DNA of 64,000 nucleotides, taken from assembly GCA_012845835.1 (NCBI GenBank), contig JABAKD010000007.1, positions 2,329,516-2,393,515 on the forward strand, written 5' to 3'. Source of the stretch: Undaria pinnatifida (lineage: Eukaryota; Sar; Phaeophyceae; Laminariales; Alariaceae). A program made the position numbers and the translations under genes. This document shows positions 37,901 to 49,900 of the stretch, in pieces. Under the pieces are notes generated by a model that was not told the origin of the DNA, searched no databases, and saw nothing but the letters and a program-made list of their open reading frames with translations. How positions within the stretch are numbered: the stretch's first letter is position 1; each line of letters begins with the position of its first letter.

Positions 37901-40900
37901 TATTCACACTACGCGATGCGATCATTCCCCTTGTGCGAAGTTAGTGTTCTCCACCCCGCACAATACAATCTAACGCGATAACCATCATGATGACCACCAA
38001 AAAAACAAACAAACAAAAACGGCACCCTGATTGTCTAGCTCACGCAGTGATTGGCATGTTTTACAGCGTCGTTGCCAACCAACGCGAACCCCAATATACA
38101 TATAATGTTTTACGGCGTCGGTGCCAACCGAGGCCAACTATTATATATATAGATATTTATTAGAGAGGGCTGGTGGGGGAGTACTCATTTGTTGCTTATC
38201 TTAGTCATCTGATCATTGATTACGCATCTCTTTTGGGACGGAGCACCGTTCCTGCTCCTGGTAAAGACATCTCCAACATTTGGGCACTCAGTACACTTTT
38301 TCCATATAATACATAAAAAACTTTTTGCTTATCTTGTTTCCTTCCTCTTTGGCCATCTGTGGCCACCATCTATGTCCTAGGATAGCGATCGTTTTCTCAC
38401 CGTTATGTAATGTCCTAAATTTCTCGATGGCGGCGAGCGGGGTGTACTCATTATCACGCATGGCCGTAGGCTTAAGAACGTATACTCTCGCATCTCTGCA
38501 GTGCCGAGACGCAGCACGTAGGATATTCACCGACCAGGCAGATAATGATCGGGGGGGACCATAATCACGCTAGCGGTACGGATTCTCGATTATGGTATCG
38601 GACACCTGGCAAGAAACATGAATCCTACCAGGAATCCTGGCCCACCTTGCATTTCTTGCGTTGGAAAGGGCGAGTTCTACATTCTAAAGAGCTTCAAGAT
38701 GGCCGCGTTGGGGGCTTGCTGCAATCATTGGAGTCGACAAGACAGTGGACGGCGGACGGAGAAGGGGGGGGGGGGAAGAAACAGACCGGCCGTGCGGATC
38801 CTCAATTGACGCATAGGACACCTGATACTGAACAGGAATGCTGGTAGGTTTCCTGGCCTATCCTGACCACGAAAGACGACCAGATACCTGACACTTGCGT
38901 GTGTCTGCAACGTGACAGACCCTCGACGAAGGAAACACACGTTACAGCCAGATATTCAGTGATTGGCTAAACGTTGGTGAACGGCACGACCGCGGATGGA
39001 CTTGCCCGGGGACAGATGGACGACACGCTCTGCTGTCACCGCACACCACGCCTCCACACATGCATGTATCGTGTGTCAATACAACTCAGTTGCCGAAGCA
39101 ACGGTGCCGCCGTGACGGTGGCAGTGCAAGCCTACGATGAGGGGAAGAAAATTGAGGCACAAGCTGCCGCGACTTATGGCGACCGTGATCACATCAGCGC
39201 ATGCTGCCGTCTCCTGCGGATGATGAGTATGTCGACCCGTTTCTATCGCCCATCAGGTGAACAGAGTGAGCAACGGCCGGACTCTTACTTGGGGACAGGT
39301 GGAGCACGTTTCTCCGCGGGTCACTGATTCGCACGCGCCGTCGCCGCACATGGACGAACTGAAACGTAGCAGGTCCACGTTAACCTGTGGTGTGGTGGAT
39401 CCAACGGCGGGGGGTGGTATAACAAGCAATGGTTGGTGGTTTTGGTGCCATTTGTTTTACAACCCTCAGACGGATGGGTAATATTAACAGTATGCCTGGT
39501 AGGTTAAGCTCAACACATTTCATGTGTGTATACGTGTGTCGTGTTTCAATTGCTGGTGATTTAGCATGTGACGGTTGGGGGTTTAGCGTGGGATGGTTAG
39601 AGCCGCAGAAGGCCCAATGGTTGGTCGTAAAACGAGATGTTCTTTATGAAACAACACTGATGTGTTTCGCTTTAAAAGAAAAAAAGTGCGTTTTCGCTCT
39701 GATCCAAAAAGATACAGGCCTTTGTCATCTTTAGGGATCTTTAGCAAGAGACCGACGTCGAATCTTGTGCTGCACACATTGTCGGATGGCAAATGAAACA
39801 TTGATTAAAAAAACTGCGCAGTAAATTATTGCTAGAAACATCGTCCTCTAGGCGCTGCGCGCTTGGTGCGCGTGATGCCTGCCTGGTCGGTGAAAACCCG
39901 ACGTGCTCCGTCCCGACGTTGCTGGGATGCGAGGGTCTATGGTCTTGAGGGTACGGTTATGCGTGAAATGAGTACGCCCCCCTTGTCGTGATTGGTGTGG
40001 AAACTTACGCTGCCCTTTTCGATGAAGCAGAGGGTGACGACATGCGGTCCCGGTTCGAGAGCCACAGAAGCGTTTCCTGTCCAAGCCCAGCTGCTGTGTC
40101 CGCCAGTCTGGGGTAAGTTTCCGTTGAGCATGATCACCTGATAGCGTTTCGTGCCATCGCCGCACGGTGGACGTCGTTCGAAGCCCAAAATTAGGTGTGT
40201 TGTGCTTTACGATTAAAGATATACTGCTGCGATTTTTCGTAGTTGAAGTTAACGTTATATGTCCAACAGCAGAGCAGTTGTCTCCCACGTGTTTTGGCCC
40301 AACCTTGTCGTCCTTCGTTTCCAGCCCGGAGCAGGCAAGCACCAAGCTACTTTGAAGACAAGTTCCTTTTTTATATATAATCACTCGCGCCTTCCTGCCA
40401 TAGATAAACTCGCCGTGAAATATCGTTGGAACCAGCATTCACTGCGAAGAGTTCAAGGTACCGGTATCACATCCACGCAACCGCAAAATATCTCCAACGT
40501 TTCGTGGCCTGACCTTGTCGTTGTCTGGTTCCAGCCCGGCGCAGTTGTTCGGATCGTTCAAGTCAAGAGCCAAAGCAATGCCGTTGGAGCCTCCAATGAC
40601 AGCATACCTGACGGAAGGAGTTACAATTACGGTGGTACGAGTAAGTGCCCGTAACAAAGTCAACCGTATGATGCGTAACTGGAGAAGTTACCGATTTTTT
40701 TTCATGATCCTTTACCCCGCTATAAAACGCCCAACTATTTGAGTAGAAACCCATAGAATGTGAATAACGAAACCTCCCGGGTATGATAGCAATTCATCCC
40801 TGGTATTGCCGCAGTTACGCGTAGGCACCATAACTCCAAACGCTGTCATACGGTACACCAGGGGTCGCCCAGTAAGCCGGTCTGAGTAAGGCGGTGTCCC

Positions 40901-43900
40901 GATATAAGACGGCACAAATACCTCGCGCGACCGGGGAATTGCACGCGTTTTACGCGTTGAATGAATAAGACGGGTGGTGCGTGCTACTACAGAGGTGCAC
41001 CAGTTTTTTTGCTAGCTACTGTAGAGGTGCACCAGTTTTTTTGCTGACACAACCCCTCACTTTGGGAGGTCAAGACACGTCCTTCTCAACCCGAAAACGG
41101 GTTTGGAGACAACTTAAACCGCTTTGATCCCGGATGAAGAAAAAAAAATCCCATGGCCTAGGTACACAACAAAAATCATGCGAAAACAAAATCACCTACT
41201 TTCAGACGATTTTGGGTCAACGAGCCCCACCATTCAGAAACCATGTTCGCCAAAGAAAGGTATACCTCTATCGTAGCACGCGTCTTTTTCCCGCAATAAG
41301 GTGGTCTTACTGCTATGGCACGCCGCCGCCTTACGGGGGAGCCCCTGCTGTAGTTGACATGTAATTAGTGTTGAGAGTCTGCCGCAAGTACAGTACCATC
41401 TCTATTGCCTGAGGGCCACGTCAAGCACCACTCCCAGGGCGGATACTGGATCATCCCTGATGCTCTCGTGATCGCGCAATTCCGCGTACATATCCAGACT
41501 CCAAACGCTGATACGCGGTAAGTTTCCCGTATCTTAGGGATATGCCGTGACTACGGTACCGTCTCCGTTACCTGACGGCCACGTCTAGTGCCATGGTGCC
41601 ACCCCCATCGCGTTACACCGTGTAGGTTATTCACTCGCTCAATATTTCAAACATAGCCCTAGCCCTAGCCCTAGCCCTAACCTTGACTCCATCGTTTCCC
41701 TACCTGACGGCGACATCTAGAACCACGGTGCCATTCCCCTCGTGTTCCACAGTATAGGTCAACCATTCTCCGGGTTCGGTCCATGCAACGTTGATCGTGT
41801 TGTCGAACCCGCGCTCCAAATCCACGCCCTCCTTCTGTTGGGTTTAGGTTAACGGGAGGCGTGCTGGTTCAACCCCTTTAAAGCTGGACCCAAGTTTTTG
41901 GTGGACGGAACTACTTGGAATTAATATGGAATGTTTTGCGCAGTGGTAATGGGGTTAAGGGGAGGCATAGGCGAGGCGGAATCGTGCTACGACAGAGGTG
42001 CACCACATTTTTTCTAATACTACCCCTCAATTTGGGAGCTTAAGACCTCTCCAAAAACTGATTCGGAGAAAACCAAAACTGCTGCTACCGGATGAAAAAT
42101 CCCATGGCCGAGGTACGCAACAAGAATCATGCAAAATAAATGGGGCGTATTTCCGACGATTTTGGGTTAAGGAGCCCCGTCATTCAGAAACCATTTTCGA
42201 CAAAAAAAGTATACCTCTATCGTAGCACGCCTCGGCGCTGATGTGCAGGGGTTCCGGAATGCAAGGGGCGGGGGTAAGGGGTAGTCGTCTTAACCCTCTT
42301 CACTTTAGAGGGGAAACACGTGGAATACAAATGATCAACACAGCATCAGCGACGCGTGCTATGATAAAGGTGCACCACTTTTTTTTTTTCTAATACTACT
42401 CCTCAATTTTGGGAGCTTAAGACCTCTCCCAAACACTGATTTCGTGAAAAATAAAACTGATACCGGACGAAACGTGTCATGGCCTAGGTATACAACGAAA
42501 ATCATGAAGAAAAAAAAATGCCTGCTTCCGACGATTTTGGGTTAAGGAGCGCCACCCTTCAGAAACCGTTTCAGAAAAAAGTGATACCTCTGTCGCAGCA
42601 TGAGTCCAGCCACATAACTAACGCAGGCTGCTCAATCGTTCTCTAGGTCCACACCCTCCCGCTGTTTAGGCGTACGTGAAGGGGGATCGCCGGTAAGGTG
42701 GGGATCGGGATGGACGGCGCTGGCAAAAGGTCTCAGGGTCACGGTGGCTCGTATTATCGAGAACGCGGTCTAGACTCACCCGCCCCGTATGTTGTGGGTT
42801 CAAGAGGCGGCGTTAAGCGAGGCGGGGGTAGAGGTTGACGGGTATGCGTGGTTGGGCGGGGACAGGGTTTCGAGGATGCGCCGGACGGTTGTACGAGGTG
42901 GTGGTCTTAGCTTGGGGAGATCTTATAGCCAGATCCACATCCTTCTTCTGTTGGACTTGACGGGAGAGGTTTTGGCGAGGTAGGGATATAGGGGTTTGAG
43001 GGAGGTAGTATTAATCCTGACAGAACCGCAAAAAACATCGCGTACAAATTCCAAGCAATTTGTCCCGCTAAACGCGGGCACAGTTCAGATTTAAATCGGT
43101 TAGCCTGCAAGTATTTACACCGTACGAGTACTAATACAGTTGTGTCTTTGATTTGATCAAAGCTACCTGGTATACTGTGCGCTATGTACGGTACGGGTGT
43201 CACCTTTATGGCCTCATTGTTCAGCAGCTCAGAGCTACTCGTGCGCGTGGCTGCCCGTTTTTCGTGCATTTTCTGCTAGGCGACGAGCACCATTGTGAAA
43301 TTGTTTGCTACGCTGCGCCTACAAAAAACAATTTGAAGTAGGCTTAGTCCGTGTTTCGATCAGATGCAGGGCCACTCGAGCGCTTGACCTAAAAACGGTC
43401 GTGAGAACAGATCTGCCCTCCATATCGTTGGCTTGGTCGTTTGCTCGAGGTGTCGAGGCGAGGGAAAGACGAATGCTGTTTTTTGTTCATGTACGAGTCA
43501 TCCCCAAGGCAGGAAACATGTGCTACGATAGAGGTGAACCATTTTTTTTTTTTAACAATACCCCTGAATTTGAGAGCTTAAGACCTCTCCCAAAAACTGT
43601 TTTGAAGGAAAATGAAACTGCTATGACCCCGGATAAAAAAAAAATGTCATGGCCTAGGCACACGACGAGAATTATCATGCAAAAATAAATGGGGCGTATT
43701 TGCGACGAGCTTGGGTTGAGGAGACTGGTCATTCAGAAACCGTCCCAGACGAAAACGGCTACCTCTATCGTAGCATGCATCAGGGGTGGGACTTTTGGGG
43801 CCAAAATGTAATGACCGGTTGAGTTCCTCGAACGAAATGCCGGTTGGATTGCTCGAACGAATGCCTTCGGATGAGGTATTGAGCCCGTTCCTGTTAAGAG

Positions 43901-46900
43901 CTAAGAAACTTTTTAGAATGTGCTTCGCCCCTACGGTGGGACAACTCGTACCTTGCGGTAGTTCGTGGCACCCTCGTCCTTGGTGGTGTTGTCGTGGTAC
44001 GCCACCCCTTCCCCGCCTACGTCAAAGTCTTCCGCCTGTTCACAGTAGGCCGCAGCGGGGGGGGGGGGTGTCGTGGACGAGGAAGTGAGTGCGCTATTTA
44101 GCAGATGCGTCACGTGACAGCACTTTGACCTCTTGACAGCCAGAAAATTACTGATAATTTGCCTTGACGGACGCCAAACCACTCGGGTTTAGTGTAGACC
44201 ACTCGACCCTACACCCTTGAGGGGCATTTCTTCTGATCTCTTTGTTGTTAAGTAGGAAAACCTCAGGGGAGAGTAGGTTTCACGGACGAGGAAGCGAGTA
44301 CGCCGGTTAGCAGGAAAACCGAGGGGGGAGGCAGGTGTCGTCGGCAACTGAGTAGCGAGAGCGTGAAAGGAAGCATTTTTAAAACCAACCTTGGATCCAT
44401 ATCTACAGACCAAAGCACGAGTACGATGTTATCGAGCGAAGGCCCACGATTTAGGACCACGGGAAAACGATGACTTGAAAGGTCCCTAAATGTACAGGGG
44501 ACAGGGGTTTTAAACGAGGTCTTGTAGGAATTTATAACGGGCCAAGCCCCTTAGCCCCTCCTTTAAAGGCTTCCATCTGCCCATATTGGAAAAAAAACAA
44601 CATATATCGTCTGATTACGCACAAGCGAGCAATAGGTTTCTGTTGGTTATTGCTACACATATAGCTCGTCGTCACAAACAAAAAGCCGCAACTAACCTGG
44701 ATAATACCCGGAACCGTAGACGCGACGACCTTGGCAGACTCCCCACCCCCCTCCCCCTCTTCCTCCTCTTCGTCTTCCTCCTCATCCTCAGCCACCGCGG
44801 GTATTTCGTCAGGGCACAGGTCGTTCGGGTTGAAGGTGGCTCCGGAGGCAACGACGTGCTGCGTAGACTTTGCTGAGATGGTGTTGTTGATGGAGTTGTA
44901 AGAGCGGAGGTACACGGTGTAGTTCGAAGAACCGGCCGGCACTAGGAGCTGCGCACAGAGGAGAAAAAACGTTGGCATGTGTATTGATAACCAGATACTG
45001 AAAAATACCAATAGAACAACATAGTCAGGCCCGTGTAGGAACAGCGGCAGTATGGGCGTAATGCAGGCGGAGAGAAGGTACGAAGTTTTCTTTTTCCTGG
45101 AGGTACACGGTGTAGCTCGAATCACCGACCGGAACTATATGTGGAAAGAAAACGTTGGCATCTATAGGCGCAAAGGAGCGCGTTTCAGGGACGCAGGGGG
45201 AACTGTTGCAAGATGTTGCCACCGGGGGTTCGAGGACCGAACTACAGAACAATATCTTGCAGAAAATGTTCGGACTACTGAAGTACCTACATGGTACGGC
45301 AAGACCGTGCGGCAGACGAACTTGCACTAAGCATTTGAACCCTGCAAGCATTTACCACACTATCTCCGCCCGGCAGTTGCCCCCATAAAACGTGTGCGCA
45401 GCTCTAAGTTGGGGTACATCCCAACGACTATGCGCCATACCTCTGCGGATGATCCTAGGCCGGATAGCAAGGCTTTGGAGCTCTGGTAGGTGTTGGTGTT
45501 GTGGTCGGGTGTCTGGGCGTAGACGATCACGTGGTCTACACCTTTGTCGGGGACAATATCCCACTCCACCTAACAACGGCAGTGGCGGAGAAAAATATGA
45601 TTCGATTTGGTTGGACGACACATTTTTTTCCCTTTGTTATGTGCGCACATACTTTGGTTTTATATTTTGTATTTTACGTTTATGTGCGGCATAGATGGCC
45701 GCGTGGTCTACACCGTCGTCGGGGATGCTGTCCCATTCGGCTAATGACGAAAGACACAACGATTGGATTTGATTGGACGACGTATTAAACTACTTTCTTA
45801 TGTTCTTATATTCTTACGTTCTTATGCTGTTATACTATTATGTTTATGTTATTGTGTTATCATGCAACATAGATGATCACGTGGTCGACGCCTTCGTCGG
45901 GGACGTTGTCCCGCTCCACCTAACAACAGCAGTGACAGAGCAAGAATTTTTCCAATTTGATTGGACGACATGTCTTCTTCCTGTTCTTGCGTGCTTATGT
46001 TCTTAAGCTAATACTTGTTGGTATTGTGTCCTTGTTCTCACGTTATTACTTTACTATGTTATTATGTTTTATGCGACATACACGATCACGAAGTTTACGC
46101 TGTCGTCAGGGACACTGCTCCACTCCACCTAAGGACAAAAGAAGCCATGGTTGGATTTGATTGGGCGCCAAATTTCATTGTGTTCTTGTGTTCTTGTGCT
46201 CTTGTATTCTTTGTTTCTTATGTCCTCATACTTCTCATTTCGATTATGTTTGGGTCCCACCCCGCCTAAGGAACCAAATGAATAACGATTCGATATGATT
46301 GAACCGCGCATTTTATTGCTGGTGTTACGTTCTTATGCTATCATGTTTTTGTGTTCTTTTTTTTCGTACTAATGTTCTTGATGTTTCTATTAATATTCCC
46401 GTCCAGGCTTTGTCGGGGATTCCGTCTCACTCCACCCCAGGAACGAAAATAAAAATTGACCCTTTTTTCATTGGACGACACCGTGTCTTACCTATTAATG
46501 TTTTCCGCCCAGGTTTCGTCGGGGATGCCGTCTCCCTCCACCCAAGGAACAAAATCAAAATGGATCCTTTTTTCGTTGGACGACACAATGTCTTACCGCT
46601 CTTTTGTCCTTATGTTCTTATTTTTTCATGTTCTTATGGTAGCAGTGGCGGAGCAAGGAACAGGTTACCGTTTGCCGCCAGATCCGTGTGCGGCATTGCC
46701 GGTTCCATGACTTAGGTTTTAAATATTGTGGCGACAGCAACTATGAGATCATTATATCAATCAATCAATCAACCAATCAACCAACCAACCAATCGATCAA
46801 AAAGCGTCAGGGCTATTCCTGTAAGTCCCACGCCGACGAAGGCAAACAAAGTGTACAGCACATGCCACAGTTCCCTCGTCCATTCCCTACCGCCAACTTA

Positions 46901-49900
46901 GTGTAGTAGCCGCCCACAGCAGTCACCACCGGAGGCGCGATGTCGTTGCTAAACTGTGGTGTCCTGGCCTGGTACTCCGCCTTGGTCGACATGCCGTCAG
47001 TGTTGATCTGGAAACAAACGGTCGATCATGACAAAAAAAACGTAAGATGGGGCATATCGTATATTTTTCAGGCTTATTAATTGTTATTACCTCTGTGCAA
47101 TCCTTGTTGTAGGATTATTCGTCTCAACCCCCACCATTACCGCGACAACTGCAACTCGCTGCTAAACCGCCGCTTTCTGATCTGGTGATTTGCTAATGTC
47201 GGCATGCCGCAGTCGTTTGTCTGGAAAAAACTGCCAAGCAAGAAATTAAACTTAACGGGTCGTGCACAGTAGTTCGGTAGTTCGTTTCCTAAAACGGAAT
47301 ACTTCATTGGCGTTGATTTGGAAACGGTAGAGCAAGAAACATAAGACAAGAATATCGCGCGTCTCTATAAAACAAAACCCAATGAATTCGTTTTTTTTTG
47401 TTTCAGCCCACGCTTTGCAAACAACCACCTACAAACCACCGGTGTCGATCATCGCCAGAGCGCAACACAGCCCCAAGTCAGGCTGACATCTGCGCGTTGA
47501 TCCCTCGTACATATTTCATAGTGATAATGGGGCGAGAAGGCTGCAACGTTTACTACTGCTTATAGTTCTTAGTACGTTTGCCGTCCGATACGTGCAGCAT
47601 GAACTTCAATGTCGACCATTCATCAACATTCCCAGAACGGACAAGAAAGCCGAGGCAAATCAACTGGAACTGTTTTCGGCTCACCATGAGGTTGTTGAGA
47701 GCGGCCTGCTGAGAAATGTCCGTCGAGTTGTCGGCGTTGATTACCTTCCATCTGCGGAACTCGTAGACCTATTTACACACGAGATGATAACGATCGTTAG
47801 GTGCAGAAGTGTCACGCGTGTCGTCGTTGCAACTCGCAGGCCGACTCATCGAGAGTCTGTTGCGGCCCAAACTACAAGAAGCAATCCGGACCCCCTCTCT
47901 CTGTACGCCGGGGGGGGAGGGGGGGGGGGAGCATCGATCTCCCCGTGAGTCCAACTATGAATAACCGATTTGCGATCAACTTGGGTCTAGATTGCGATCT
48001 ACAGTTAACGGTGCCCATCAACGAAGATCTGATTCGCGAAAAGTTGTGGCTAGATCGCGATCAACCAGCGTTTGGATTGCCACCAACTAGGGTATAGATC
48101 ACGATCGGGTAGTGTCGAGATCGTCCTCGACTGCTAACAGTGCCTGAGTCAATCTGCGGATATCTGGTTCGCAGTCAATTAGTATCTAGATCGCGATCAG
48201 TTAATGTCTAGATGGCGACTAGCTAGTGTCTAGATTACGATAAACTAGTGTCTAGGTTGCGACCAACTGTTGATAGTGGCTGAGCCCATCCACTAATAAC
48301 GTATTCGCGATCAAGCAGTGTCTATATTGTGATCAAATGCTAATAGCGTCTGCGCCCATATACGAATAACTGATTCGCTATCAAGTAATGTTTAGATCGC
48401 GATCAACTGTTGATAGTGCGTGCGCCGATTTATGAACAATTAATTCGCGATAAAATACTGGCTAAATCGCGACCAACCATTGATAATGTCCAGGTCACGA
48501 TCAACTATTGTCTATACCAAAATCAACTAGTGTATTATCCGTTAATCGGGCCTGAGCAATAGCTGATCCACGATCGAGTGGCTTCTAGATCAAAATCAAC
48601 TATTGTCTACATCAGACATCAGTAGAGCGCCAGGGTTCAGCGGAAAGAGTGTGAGGATTAAAGCATAAATGACCACCGGCAATCGCGTTCATTTAGTTGA
48701 CGCATCTAATATTATATCGCATATCTAGACTTCGATGATACGGTAGAGGTCCCTCTGTAGCGTCGGTATATGCCAGCCGGAAATACCGGTAAAATAGCGG
48801 CAACCAGCACTACTTCTCGTACCGCCACTTCTGGGTTTCCCATCTATAACGGCACCATAACGGGAAACCGGCACTACACATACCAGCACTATGGAGGGAT
48901 CGCTGCTGTATCTCTCACTTTGTAGGTTATACGCCTACCTGCATGTTGATGGACTGGATGGAGCTGACCATAAACGAAGCCGGAGATTCTGACATGAAGG
49001 AAGCGATGCACGGGGTGTACTGACACGTCTGCGGCGCGGTGGTATGAGAAGCACGACGCGAGGCGGTTGTGTCAAGGATACCTGTTAACTCCGCAGGTCT
49101 ATCACGCCATACATGCAGCACGTCGTCAATGTGTTGGACGCAAGATAAGAGCCGAGGTCACTTTCGTAGAACGCAATAGCACGTGAAAAATTAGGAGCTG
49201 ATGTCTTTTAACTTTGATCCAGCGTTGGCAAAACGTTAGCACAAAAGAACACCATATACTATACTGGGATTAATGTAGGGCACACACGGCGGTAGGCACG
49301 ACGCGACGCACTGTAGTTGGACACAGGGAAAGCACCGAAATCATACAGAGCTACGGAGCAGCACTTAAGAAACGGGCAGACACGAACGTTTTGTTTCGCC
49401 TCTGCACAGAAATAAACCTCAGGAAGAAATACTCATGATTGCACCCGATATACGAAATAACAAACTGAAACAAACAAAACAACTCACAACCCAGAAAAGC
49501 AAGCTGCGCGCCATAACACTTGATGTTGCTAATGTTAAGGAATTAGTGGCGTCTTAGTCCGTTCGACCACTTGCAACTGGTTAACCAATAGCTTACCCAA
49601 TCTAAGCCTTACAACACTTTCCCCCCCTGAAACGGCGGGATAGCAGGTCGGCCGGGTATACGGCGGACCTCTGTCAATATCCAGTACTCTCCCCGGGTAT
49701 CCCCGGGGGATGAAACGGCTTGGATATTGACAGGTCCGCCCGTATACCCGGCCGACCTGCTATCCCGCCGTTTCAGGGGGCAAGAGTGTTATAAGGCTTA
49801 GTTTGGGTAAGCTATTGGTTAACCTTCGCAAGTGGTCAAACGGGCTAATACCCTACTAATACCTTAACAAATGGCGTCGTCGACAGACCATGGGTTTTGT

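Noticed and set aside
38974-39327. 117-codon plus-strand frame
   Set aside because: Overlaps exon 17 of the minus-strand gene, whose CBM6 and Cys-linker content is clear; no motif on the plus strand.
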